Shown here: one piece after another, positions 10,474 to 20,800 of the stretch
Layout: each line of letters opens with the position of its first letter
Numbering within the stretch: the first letter of the stretch is position 1
Position numbers and translations under genes: made by a program
Virus record (IMG/VR): IMGVR_UViG_3300030098_002912
Span: 1-22,970 of that record
Strand: one strand, 5' to 3'
Length of the DNA stretch: 22,970 nucleotides
DNA from: a virus
The notes under the pieces: model-generated
Seen by the model: the letters and a program-made list of their open reading frames with translations, nothing else
The model's database searches: none
What the model was told of the DNA's origin: nothing

Positions 10474-12834
10474 GTGGCAAAAGTTACGCCAATACAAACT
10501 AACTTCACAGGAGGAGAAATTACTCCTAAAATGCATGGTCGTGTAGACCTGCAAAAGTATGGTGCTAGCTGTAAAACCCTTAAAAACTTTATTTGTTTTC
10601 CTCACGGTGGAATTGTCAAAAGATCAGGTACACGGTTTGTAGCTGAATGTAAAGACAGCGCAAACACTAAGAGACTTATTCCATTTGTATTTAGTACTAC
10701 ACAAGCTTATATATTAGAGTTTGGTAATGATTATATAAGGTTCTACCGTAATGAAGGACAAATTTTAGACTCTGGTTCAGCGTATGAAATATCAAGCCCT
10801 TGGGGCGAAGAGTATTTAGATGGACTATCATTTACACAATCAGCAGATATTTTGTATGTAACTCACCCTGAATTTAAACCTAGAAAAGTAACAAGAACCG
10901 GCCATACTACTTGGACTGTAGCTGAGTTCGATCAAACAGACGGACCGTACCTTGATCAAAATACATCTGCTACAACTATGACTCCTAGTCATGCATCAGG
11001 TTCAAGTAGAACAATTACAGCAAGTGTCAGTACTTTTGCTAGTACAGATGTAGGAAGATTAATAAGGTTAAAACACAGTAGTACTTGGGGTTATGCTAAG
11101 GTTACTGGATTTACTTCAGCGACCGTAGTTACAGTCACTATTTTAAGTGATTTTGGTGGTACAGGTAGTACAACTGATTGGAGACTAGGTGCTTGGTCAG
11201 ATACTACAGGTTGGCCAACATGTGTTACATTCTATCAAGATCGATTATTCTTTGCTAATACTACAAATCAACCAAACACAGTATATAGTAGCAAGTCTGG
11301 CGACTTTGAAAACTTTGCACCTACAGCTACTGACGGTGCAGTTACCGATGACTCAGCCTTAGTATTTACACTAGCAACAAGTCAAGTAAATGCAATACGC
11401 TGGATGCAGGGTGCAAGACAATTACAATTAGGTACATCAGACGGACCATTTCTCATGTCATCAGGATCTGATAACTTAGCGCTAACACCTACAAACGTAA
11501 CAGTAAATAGAGAAACATCAGATGGTGTAGCAGCTCAAATACCAGTAACTGCTGGACGTGCTACACTTTTTACGGATAGAAATAAATTAAGAATTAGAGA
11601 GCTAGCTTATAAATATGACATTGACGGTTTTGTAACACCAGACCTATCATTAATAGGTGAGCATATTACATCAGGCTCTACAATAAAAAGTATTTCTTAT
11701 GCAAGGTCTCCTAATAATTTAGTGTGGGCTTTGTTAGAAGATGGTGGTTTAAGATGTATGACTTACGAGAGAGAACAAGATGTTGTAGCTTGGCATAGAC
11801 ATATACCAGGAGGTATTTTTGGTAGTTGCACAGTAACTGTAACAGATTACGCTAACATAGCAAACAATTCAAAACTAGTTTTAACAAAATCAGATGGTAC
11901 AACTACAACCTTTAATTCTGCTACATCTTCTACAACTGGAAAATTTCATAGTACAACTAGTAATAACCAAACAGCTACAAACTTAAAAACGTTAGTAGAT
12001 GCGGACTCTGATTTTACAGCAACTGTTGCTAGTAATGTAGTAACTATAAAAGAAACATCAAGAGCAGGTGCTAGTCCTTTAACAATTACAACAGGTGATT
12101 CTACAAGACTAGCTATAACAAGTCAAGCAGAAGCTAAGGTGTTAAGTATTGCAGTTATACCTACAGCAACTGAAACTGAAGATCAGCTTTACATGATAGT
12201 TGAAAGAACAATTAATGGAGCTACAAAACACTACGTAGAATTTTTAGAAGAAATATTCGATACAAACGAAGGTAAGTCAGTTAGTAACGCTTTCTTTGTT
12301 GATTCAGGTTTAACTTATACTGGTACCTCTGCTAATAGTGTATCAGGTTTAACTCATTTAGAAGGTGAAACAGTTCAAGTATTAGTTGATGGTGCAGTAC
12401 ACCCAAATAGAACTGTCTCGTCAGGTGCTGTTAGTTTAGCTAGTTCTGGTACTGAGATTAGTGTCGGTTTAGCGTATCAAGGTAAGCTAGTAACCTTAGA
12501 CCCTGAAGTACAGACAGAAACAGGAGCGTCACAAGGTAAGGTAAGACGTATTGAACGAGCTACGGTTAGAGTTGTAGATACCTATAACCTTAAAATTGCA
12601 GCTGAAACATTGCCACTTGAAGAATTAGATTTTAGAGATACTGGAGGCTTAGAAGCAGTACCATTTAGAGAAGGCGCTCAGTCTATGGACACAGTAACAC
12701 TATTTACCGGGGATAAGAGAGTATTGATTTCTCATACTCCAGATCGTAAATTTAACCTAGTTGTACAGCATGACCAACCTCAGCCTTGTACAGTTTTAGC
12801 AATAATGTATGCATTGGTGGTGTCCGATCGATGA
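10474..12834 (+). CDS. Tail tubular protein B (nozzle, gp12-like)
   Basis: 786 aa with a GTG start (GGAG upstream). The N-terminus, TPIQTNFTGGEITPKMHGRVDLQKYGASCKTLKNFICFPHGGIVKRSGTRFV in pattern, is the hallmark of podovirus nozzle proteins. Other landmarks are YILEFGNDYIRFYRNEGQI, WPTCVTFYQDRLFFANT and NAIRWMQGARQLQLGTSDGP, then VAWHRHIPGG in the body. The long Thr/Ser-rich section (about residues 450-560) is an extra beta domain. It forms the lower tail tube below tail tubular protein A. A 37-nt gap to the next gene contains only an RBS. Confidence 0.93.
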   Translation: MAKVTPIQTNFTGGEITPKMHGRVDLQKYGASCKTLKNFICFPHGGIVKRSGTRFVAECKDSANTKRLIPFVFSTTQAYILEFGNDYIRFYRNEGQILDSGSAYEISSPWGEEYLDGLSFTQSADILYVTHPEFKPRKVTRTGHTTWTVAEFDQTDGPYLDQNTSATTMTPSHASGSSRTITASVSTFASTDVGRLIRLKHSSTWGYAKVTGFTSATVVTVTILSDFGGTGSTTDWRLGAWSDTTGWPTCVTFYQDRLFFANTTNQPNTVYSSKSGDFENFAPTATDGAVTDDSALVFTLATSQVNAIRWMQGARQLQLGTSDGPFLMSSGSDNLALTPTNVTVNRETSDGVAAQIPVTAGRATLFTDRNKLRIRELAYKYDIDGFVTPDLSLIGEHITSGSTIKSISYARSPNNLVWALLEDGGLRCMTYEREQDVVAWHRHIPGGIFGSCTVTVTDYANIANNSKLVLTKSDGTTTTFNSATSSTTGKFHSTTSNNQTATNLKTLVDADSDFTATVASNVVTIKETSRAGASPLTITTGDSTRLAITSQAEAKVLSIAVIPTATETEDQLYMIVERTINGATKHYVEFLEEIFDTNEGKSVSNAFFVDSGLTYTGTSANSVSGLTHLEGETVQVLVDGAVHPNRTVSSGAVSLASSGTEISVGLAYQGKLVTLDPEVQTETGASQGKVRRIERATVRVVDTYNLKIAAETLPLEELDFRDTGGLEAVPFREGAQSMDTVTLFTGDKRVLISHTPDRKFNLVVQHDQPQPCTVLAIMYALVVSDR

Positions 12835-12871
12835 TAAATAGTCTATTATTACGAATTATGGAGGTTTACTT

Positions 12872-13384
12872 ATGTGCGTAACAGCTATGGTAGCTATGAC
12901 AGTTGCTAGTACGGGAATAGCTATTCACGGTCAAAGACAGCAAGCTAAAGCAGCTAAAGCTCAAGCAGAATATAATGCTCAAGTAGCTGAAAATAATGCA
13001 ACTATAGCTAGACAAAATGCTGAATATGAAGCTGATAGACATGATGACGGTGTTAGAAGATTATTAGCTAGTATGAGAGCTAGTCAATCTGCTACTGGTG
13101 TAACTAGGACAGGTACTAGTTTAGATTTACAACTTGATCAAGTATCACAAGCTGAAATGGACAAATTAGAAATATTATATACTGGTGGTATAACAGAACA
13201 AGGCCATAAGCAATCAGCTAGTAGTCAAAGAGCGATGGGTGAATATCAAGCATCACAAGCTAAAGCTAATATAGGTACATCATTATTGACAGGGGCATCA
13301 GGAGTAGCAGGAATTTATACTAAAACTGGCGGTGATTTAGGTTTATTTAATAAACAAGGAAGAAAGAGGTTATTTGGAGAATGA
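12872..13384 (+). CDS. Internal virion protein, T7 gp14-like
   Basis: 170 aa. Starts MCVTAMVAMTVASTGIAIHG, a hydrophobic N-terminal segment beginning Met-Cys as in T7 gp14 (MCW...). It is followed by an Ala/Gln-rich coiled-coil region (QAKAAKAQAEYNAQVAENNA, TIARQNAEYEADRHDDGVRR). The middle has MRASQSATGVTRTGTSLDL, and the C-terminus is basic. In T7 this protein is ejected from the head and inserts in the outer membrane as a DNA conduit. GGAGGT lies seven bases upstream. It overlaps the next gene by 4 nt. Confidence 0.85.
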   Translation: MCVTAMVAMTVASTGIAIHGQRQQAKAAKAQAEYNAQVAENNATIARQNAEYEADRHDDGVRRLLASMRASQSATGVTRTGTSLDLQLDQVSQAEMDKLEILYTGGITEQGHKQSASSQRAMGEYQASQAKANIGTSLLTGASGVAGIYTKTGGDLGLFNKQGRKRLFGE

Positions 13385-14376
13385 TACAAGTACCAGGAAC
13401 AACACAAGTAATTAATCAACCAGAAGCAGATGTAGACTTAGCTAAGACTTGGGTTTTTGGTAAGTCAGCAGAGTTAAGCTCTATGAATGATGAGCATTCT
13501 AATCAAATGATGGGGCAAATATCAGCTTCAAATTATATGAATGACCTAAGCTACATGGATGGTTCAAACCCTAATACTTATACTAACCAAAAGAAAAATT
13601 ATATAGATCAGTTATTAGCGGATGAAAGGTTTACTCCACCTAACCCATTAGCACAAGAACTTTGGGGTCAGTATACGCAAGCATTTAAACAAGACCAAGT
13701 TAATAAAGCTATTGCTGTAGAGTTACAACCTAGAATTCAAGCTAGAATTAACCATATTAGTAAAGGTGTAGAAATGCATTCTGACAGCATTAAAAATAAT
13801 CCTGAACTATATAATGAAAAAATGGAAGAGTTTAATCTTGTTATGGGTGATAATAATAGTATTATACCACCACAACAAGCAAATACATTAAAACAACACA
13901 CCAAAGAAATTTATAAAAGCTCTTATATGCAAGGTATGGTTAAGCTTGATCCAAAAGCATTAATGATGGAAATAACATCAGGCAAGCACAACGATTTAGA
14001 TAATAAAATGGTAGATAAGTTTTATCAAGGTGCTCTATCAAACTATATATTAACAAGTAAACGTGATATTGAAACTATAGCGGAACTAGTAAACGTTGAG
14101 TTAGATACTATATTAGAAAATGGAGGAGATTTAGGTAGTACTAGACTAGCAAGCTCTGATATTAGTGCTATTTCTTCAGATGAAATGTTATTAAAGCTTA
14201 CAGTACAAAGCGATTGGTATTCAGACGTTAGTTTAGAAGAAGTAGACGGTAAATGTTATTTAATAAATAATAATACAAGTTTAGATAAGGCTTTAAATAA
14301 CCAAGATGCTGTGCCACTTAAAAATGTTGCACAGGGTAAAAGAATATTAAAACAACTTAAAAGGATGTTTGGATGA
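13381..14376 (+). CDS. Internal virion/core protein, unassigned (331 aa)
   Basis: No family recognised with certainty. It is mostly helical, Asn/Gln/Met-rich, and lacks membrane segments and cysteines except one near the end (GKCYLINN). Its place between the gp14-like gene and the large internal proteins, with ATGA overlaps on both sides, argues for an ejected core component, perhaps equivalent to part of T7 gp15. The N-terminus (MIQVPGTTQVINQPEADVDL) resembles the unfolded arms of virion proteins. Confidence 0.6.
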   Translation: MIQVPGTTQVINQPEADVDLAKTWVFGKSAELSSMNDEHSNQMMGQISASNYMNDLSYMDGSNPNTYTNQKKNYIDQLLADERFTPPNPLAQELWGQYTQAFKQDQVNKAIAVELQPRIQARINHISKGVEMHSDSIKNNPELYNEKMEEFNLVMGDNNSIIPPQQANTLKQHTKEIYKSSYMQGMVKLDPKALMMEITSGKHNDLDNKMVDKFYQGALSNYILTSKRDIETIAELVNVELDTILENGGDLGSTRLASSDISAISSDEMLLKLTVQSDWYSDVSLEEVDGKCYLINNNTSLDKALNNQDAVPLKNVAQGKRILKQLKRMFG

Positions 14377-15803
14377 AGATAGCTACATACAAAAGAAGTA
14401 CTTCAAGTAGATTACCTAGAGGTACAGGTTTTACTGCAGCACCTAGTATTAGAGTTAGTTCTTCAGCTAATCTGGGAAATGCTATATTAAAACTAGGTAG
14501 TCAATTTTTAGATATAGGGGCAGAAGCTAAAAAATACTCGGAGGCTGGGGCGGCTGTTGAATTACTAAGTGCACAAATGGATAAACAAGATTTCATTCAA
14601 GAATATTCAAGAGACATTCTAGATTTAGAAAAAAGTATGCTTGATTCTGGTGGTGATTTTTTACAAGGTTCTAAAGACTTTCAAAGTAAATATGGTCTTT
14701 CTTTTTCTAGTCCACAGTCAATGGAATTAGCCATAAGACATATGAAAAAAAGATTAGACCAAAAAGTAAACGATCCTCATGGTTACTTACTTTCTAAACC
14801 AGGTGTATCAGAAGCTCTTGCAGACCTTGACCCTAAAGATGAACTTTACCATGATACATTTGAACAATATGCTGCTTTATATAATACACCAGTAGAGTCA
14901 GCAGGCTTTGACAAAGTTCAAGTAGGTGAGTTTGTAAGCCAATGGAATGCTACTGGTAATGATGATAAGCATATGTTTTTGACACAATTAGAACAAGAAT
15001 ATGGTACTGATTTAAGCCAAAGAATACTAGACATTATGAATAGAACTGGTAACGCAAAAGATTTATCAATATTAGACGCATATGCTATGACTTTTGTAGA
15101 TCCTTCTACAGGAGCAATTCAGTCTGAAAAAGTTAGGATATGGTATGAAAGTACATCACGTTATGGTAACAAAGATAATTTTGCAGCTGCAAAAGTAGAA
15201 TATGAATCTGATGCAAAAAACTTACAAGAAGATACGAATAAGATATTATATGACTCTAACTTTTTAATAAGTATGTTTGGTACAGATGACCCTGACGAAG
15301 GTCATTGGGATAAAAAAGTAAAACACCTGTTACTACTTTATAAGGACTCACCTAATCCGAGAAAGATAGTAAAAAATTACCTTACAGAGAATAAAGATCT
15401 TATAAATAACACTACAGGAAAACTATTACTCGATGAAGTTCATTTAAACAGTAGAAAAGGTGTTGATCTTCAAGCAATTAAAGACTTTGTTCAGAATTTC
15501 GACCATTGGGACTTTAGTGGTCATAATTTTAAGTATAACCTTAGAGAATATTTAATACAACAAGGGAACTACCAAGTAAGAGGAGATGATGATCAGTTGG
15601 ACGCTGATCATTTTCGTGATACTGTAAGGTTAGTTAATTCACGTAATATGAGAGATGGTATAGCTCTTGAAGAAAGAACATCAGATGGTATTTATAAACC
15701 TAAACTTGGTAAAAACGGTGAACAGTTATATATACCTTTTGAAGTATTTACCCGTGAGTTTAATATGAACACTATTGGCTTCTCTCCAAAATCAGGGTAC
15801 TAA
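14373..15803 (+). CDS. Internal virion/core protein, unassigned (476 aa)
   Basis: Starts MKIATYKRSTSSRLPRGTGF, a basic Ser/Arg-rich arm, followed by an Ala-rich helix (LGNAILKLGSQFLDIGAEAK, KYSEAGAAVELLSAQMDKQD). The remainder is charged and helical, with aromatic clusters (WDFSGHNFKYNLREYL). This matches the general style of podovirus internal core proteins (gp15 position). No enzyme motif was found. ATGA overlap upstream and TAATG downstream link it to its neighbours in a translationally coupled row. Confidence 0.65.
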   Translation: MKIATYKRSTSSRLPRGTGFTAAPSIRVSSSANLGNAILKLGSQFLDIGAEAKKYSEAGAAVELLSAQMDKQDFIQEYSRDILDLEKSMLDSGGDFLQGSKDFQSKYGLSFSSPQSMELAIRHMKKRLDQKVNDPHGYLLSKPGVSEALADLDPKDELYHDTFEQYAALYNTPVESAGFDKVQVGEFVSQWNATGNDDKHMFLTQLEQEYGTDLSQRILDIMNRTGNAKDLSILDAYAMTFVDPSTGAIQSEKVRIWYESTSRYGNKDNFAAAKVEYESDAKNLQEDTNKILYDSNFLISMFGTDDPDEGHWDKKVKHLLLLYKDSPNPRKIVKNYLTENKDLINNTTGKLLLDEVHLNSRKGVDLQAIKDFVQNFDHWDFSGHNFKYNLREYLIQQGNYQVRGDDDQLDADHFRDTVRLVNSRNMRDGIALEERTSDGIYKPKLGKNGEQLYIPFEVFTREFNMNTIGFSPKSGY

Positions 15804-17890
15804 TGAACTTTACTAAGAAAAAAATAACACATGTAACAACAAGCGGGTATGGAAATTTATTTTCTGTTTTCGATCAACCATCTGCTAGCGCTGTAACTAG
15901 AGCTGCTATAGATTCAGGTTTCCAGTTTTTACCAACATCAGCTATAATTAGAGGGTATCAAGGAGTTAACTTAGATATAGCAGAACAAAGGTTAATTAAA
16001 GATCAACCACTAGATGAGGATTTTACTAACTATTTAGTAGGTTTAGATAGAACTGAAAAATCAGATACTTTTAAAATGATGACTAATGCTGAAGCTCAGC
16101 AAGCAATAAAAGATTCTGGTTTAGAAGAGCAATTAGAAGTAGAAGATGTTATCTCTAACGTAAGGTTAAATAATCTAATTTACCAGAAAAAAAGAGAAAT
16201 ACGTAATAATAGAATAATCAGCAGAGCTAAAGGTAGTAGGTTTGCTAAAGGAGTAGCTTTACAAATAGCTACAGGATTTATAGACCCGATCAATATACCA
16301 TTAGCCGCAGTAGCCGTTCTAAACCACCCGTTTAAATTAGCCAAAGCTCTTTCAGGTGCAGGTAAGGTCCGTGCTTCAGCTGCTCTAGGTGCTTATGGTG
16401 GTGCTGTAGGTACAGCTATCGCGGATATTCCTGTTTACTTTCAAACTCAACAAGAGCAATTAGATTATGATTTAACAGATTGGGGAGTTAATATAGTAGC
16501 TGGTGGTATTTTTGGTGGAACAATAGGTACTGTTGCAGGATTTATTGGTGCTGATTTTAGGTTAAATAATGCAACTTATTCTAGGTTATTAAGAGATGAG
16601 ATGGAAGCGTCTGGTTTAACTTCAAGAACAGATAAACTTGCAGAAAAAATAGCTCCTCCTAAAAAACTTATAGACGATAAAAATAAACAAGTTAAGATAG
16701 CAAACCTTGTACTTAAGAATGATTCAGATGATACTAGACATAATAAAATAACGCTTGCTCAAAAAGCATTGGAAGAAGGAGAGCAGTTTGATCCTGAAAT
16801 ATTAGACTTTGCTAAAAATATGGAAGATGTTATATTAACACAAGACCTTCTTAGAGATGCTAACCTTTTTAAAAATAGTGAAAATAGGATTAATAAGAGA
16901 CGTAGAGAAATAAACGAAACATTTAATAAGGCTATGAAAAATGGAGAGATTTGGGATGAGACAGGCGAATATGCAGGAAACTTAGGTGTTTTTATTAGAG
17001 TTAAAAGACCTAGAATACAAAACCCAGATGAAGCTATAGCCTTTTTAAGAGCTCAGAAAAAAGAAGCTTTAGCACGTAATACCGCTGAAAGAAAAAGAAT
17101 TTATAACAAAAAATCAAAACTACAACAAAAACAAATTAAAGCAATAATACCACTCCTTAACGCTATAGATAACTTTAATTCAGTTACTAAAATCACAGGA
17201 TATAAAGTAACCGTTGAAGATATTATAAGAGGACTTTTTAAAAAGACAACAAATAAACCTAAAGATCTGTGGGGAGCGCACGTCTTAGGTTATGAAAAGA
17301 GAGCAAAAAAACTTGGCGTACTTAACAAACAATTTGATGAAAAAGTTGGTAAAAAAGTATTTAGAGGAGAGTATGACGAAGCACTAGAAGTAAGACGTCA
17401 AATAGAACAAGTTAATCTAACTAAAAGAATTCAAGCTCAAAACAAAGTGGAAGGTTTATTAGATTCACTAGCTAAAGAAGGTCTTAATAAAGATGAGCTT
17501 TTAGCTATGTTTAATAATAATGATTCATACTGGGCTACTAAACCCATGTCTGAAAAAAGAGAAACGATGTATGCTAAGCTTGCTGGTTTACACCAAGAAG
17601 GAAAACGGGCAGAAGCTGATAGAGCTAGAAAACTGATCCAAAAAGAAACTGACAAAGCTGATGCTATTAGAAAAAACCTAGAAGAACCTATGGCTGTGTG
17701 GGATAAAGAAGGTGTCGCGGGTTTAGAAAAATATGTTGAAGATAATTTAAAGGATGTCACTGCAGAAGATATTATGGAAGAATATTTACGAGCACTAAAT
17801 AGGATTAATACTGTGAAAACAAAAGTACTGTCTAAAGAGCCTTTAAAAAATGCTTTACGTAAAGCATTTAATTGTGCTAGGAGAAAATAA
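15803..17890 (+). CDS. Large internal virion protein, N-terminal part (695 aa)
   Basis: The N-terminal third contains three hydrophobic Gly/Ala-rich segments at about residues 150-173, 190-213 and 228-250, suited to membrane insertion after ejection. The last 400 residues are a long Lys/Glu/Arg-rich coiled-coil region. Together with the next gene it corresponds in size and order to the giant gp16-like internal protein. No lytic transglycosylase motif is visible, so any peptidoglycan-cutting activity must lie elsewhere. The boundary with the next gene is clean: AGGAG, then TAATG, in a different frame. Confidence 0.7.
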   Translation: MNFTKKKITHVTTSGYGNLFSVFDQPSASAVTRAAIDSGFQFLPTSAIIRGYQGVNLDIAEQRLIKDQPLDEDFTNYLVGLDRTEKSDTFKMMTNAEAQQAIKDSGLEEQLEVEDVISNVRLNNLIYQKKREIRNNRIISRAKGSRFAKGVALQIATGFIDPINIPLAAVAVLNHPFKLAKALSGAGKVRASAALGAYGGAVGTAIADIPVYFQTQQEQLDYDLTDWGVNIVAGGIFGGTIGTVAGFIGADFRLNNATYSRLLRDEMEASGLTSRTDKLAEKIAPPKKLIDDKNKQVKIANLVLKNDSDDTRHNKITLAQKALEEGEQFDPEILDFAKNMEDVILTQDLLRDANLFKNSENRINKRRREINETFNKAMKNGEIWDETGEYAGNLGVFIRVKRPRIQNPDEAIAFLRAQKKEALARNTAERKRIYNKKSKLQQKQIKAIIPLLNAIDNFNSVTKITGYKVTVEDIIRGLFKKTTNKPKDLWGAHVLGYEKRAKKLGVLNKQFDEKVGKKVFRGEYDEALEVRRQIEQVNLTKRIQAQNKVEGLLDSLAKEGLNKDELLAMFNNNDSYWATKPMSEKRETMYAKLAGLHQEGKRAEADRARKLIQKETDKADAIRKNLEEPMAVWDKEGVAGLEKYVEDNLKDVTAEDIMEEYLRALNRINTVKTKVLSKEPLKNALRKAFNCARRK

Positions 17891-20800
17891 TGAGTAAGTA
17901 TGATTCTTGTTCAAAAGAAATAAAAAGTATTATTATACAAGGAATAAATGAGTCAATAAAAAGCCTTAAAGCTGCTCAAAAGAATATTGCAAAAACACCT
18001 GAGTCAAAAGAACTTCTAGGCACAATTCCACATGATATAACTTCTGCTGAAAAACTAGCTTTAGCAGACGAAATAGAACGACAAATTGCTAATAAATTAT
18101 TTCATCGACGCGATAGAGTTAAGTTAGATGAAGTGGACGATGCAGAACTAATAGATGAAATACTAAAAGAAATTGAACAAGCAGAGTTACTTGCAAAAAC
18201 AAATGCTATTCAAGATACACAAAAAATTGCTGAAGATATGACTCAACTAGAAAATTCAACAAATTACTCTAACTATATTATAGGTAAAATAATAGGAACA
18301 TATGGTAAAGGTAAAAATAAATATGGTTCTAAACTTGCTGTTGATAAAATGCAAGAAGAAGAAGCAGGAAAAAGATCAAACAGATTAATAGAAAGACTTA
18401 AACATGATGGTGTGCTTGATTTTGCAAACCAAGTTAAAAATAATAAGTTTGTATCACAAGCAGGATTTTCATACCTTAAAGATCGAAACTATAAACCAGG
18501 TATAGCTGCAAATGAAGCTGCTGGATTTAAAACCGCAAAAATTTATATAGAACATTGGGAAGCTAACCAAGCTATGGCAGTAAAATACGGCGCTGCTCCT
18601 AAAAGAGCTGAGGATAATTTTGCAGAAATATTCGGCTATAATAGACCAGACCAATCAACCATTTTACGAGAAGATGATTTTGATACGTTTTATAACAATG
18701 TTTCAGAGCTATTTGACTTTGAAAATGAAAGACTAGTAACTTCAGATGGCAAAATTGTTTCAGGTGATGAACCAGATCTTAAAATGCAATATATTAGAGA
18801 GGTACACCAAACTATTAAAGAAGGTAAAAATATTATTTATAATGGACAAAGTGTGGGTTTTGGAGACGCTGGTAATACTGGTTTTGTTACAAAATTAGCT
18901 AATGTTATGGCGAAAGCTTTTAGGGGTAAAAATAACCCTGCCGCAAAACTATCAATGCCTAGCCAGTTTAAATTTAAAAATTTTGAAGCTGCTGAAACTT
19001 TTAGAGAATTATATATTAAGAGAGATATAAACCAAGCTATTCTTGACGGTAACAAATATTCAGCACATAATACTATCCTACTTAGAGAACTAGGAACAAA
19101 CCCAATGAACCATATGCAACAGCTTGTTAAATACGGTAGAAAACTTATTCATAAAGAGTTAGATAATAAAGGTATATCTAAAAAAAGAAAAGAAGATTTA
19201 GAAGGTCAGTTAGATGAGTTAGCAACTACGGGAAATGAAACATTACCGTCTGCTCTAAACAGGTATATGTCTGAAATAGACAATACGGCAAATAGGGTTC
19301 GAGGTTCTGGAACTGTGGCACAAATTGGTCGTGGTATTAGAATAGGAGAAGCTGTTAGAAGTTTAGGAATGTCCTGGGTTTCAGCCTGGTCAGATTTAAG
19401 TTATCAAACAGCGGCTTTAGGTAACGTTTTTGAAAACATGCCTTTAGGAGAAAGGTTTTTTAGAACACTAGGTAACTGGTTTCCAAAACAAAAAAATAGA
19501 GAGTTTATGAGAGCTTATGGACTAGGAGCCATAGCTACTAATGGTGCTTATTTCGAAAAAGCTGGTGGAGCAGCTGGAGATATTCCAGGTTTTATGACTC
19601 AACTTCAAAATACATTTTTTAAGTTCAATATGCAAAACTGGCACAACGACGTTTCTCAAATTGGTACTGGAGCTACACTAATTGGAAAAATGGCTACCTG
19701 GAAAAAATCTAGTTTTAAGGATCTCGATCCTAGCATCAAGCAATGGTTAAGAGATTACAATATTGACGAAGGTGGTTGGGAACTACTTAGAACATTTGGT
19801 TTAAATAAGATAGAAGATGTTGATGTTATTGATTCCTTTAAACTTGACCCTAAAGACCCTGAACAAATAGCCCTTGTTAAAAAAATCATGGCTGAAACGG
19901 ATGACCAGATAAATGATTTTAATTATTCAGAGCTTGCTAGTGATATTAACAATCGTAGGTCTGAGATTAGAGAAAAAATGGATACGATAGAATCAGAGTG
20001 GTGGGGTCAAAGTAGACTTGTTGAAAACCCAAAAACTGGTAGGTTAGAAAATAGATCGTCTAAAGAATACGATCTTGCACATAAAAGAATTGAGGGTTTA
20101 AAAAAGTTACTAGATAGACAAGTATCAGAACAAGATTTAGTAACACTAGAAAATGCTAAACCTAAAACTTACTCTGAAATGAGAAAGCTACCTTTAGAAG
20201 CTGGAGAAGATATTATTCAATTAATTAAAATTGTAAAGCAAACAAAAGATAGAGCTGTAAGAGATGAAGCTTTTGCCTTTAAAGATATTTTAACACCAGA
20301 AAGATATATTGAGAGAGTACAACAAAATTACTCAACGGCTATTTTTACAACAGCATCTGATGCAATCATGTTACCAGGTGCATATGAACGCTCACTTTCA
20401 AAAATAGCTGGACAAGCAGGTACTCTTCCAGGGGAATTTAATAGGCTACTTATGCAGTTTAAAACTTTCCCTATTACAGTATTAAGAAGAGCAGGAGCGC
20501 CTACATTACAAAGAGGTGCTAAACCTATGATAGAATTAATATTTATGACTACGATGATAGGTATGTTTTCTTATCAAGCAAAAGAGTATTTAAAAGGACG
20601 AACCGCACTTCCATTTGATGGAAGCTTAATACTTAAAGGTTTTATTCAAGGAGGAGCTGCCGGGTTATATGGTGATGTTATAATGTCTGCTGGTCAAAGT
20701 AAAGAACGGTTTCTTTCTGGTCTAGCTGGCCCAGGTATTACATCTACTTATGAATTAACAGCTGCTATGATAGAGCTAGTAAAAGAACCATTCACTGATG

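Noticed and set aside
17860-17900. Sequencing frameshift splitting one internal protein gene
   Set aside because: The junction has a proper RBS and TAATG coupling, so I treat it as two genes; still listed as a finding for proteomic proof.
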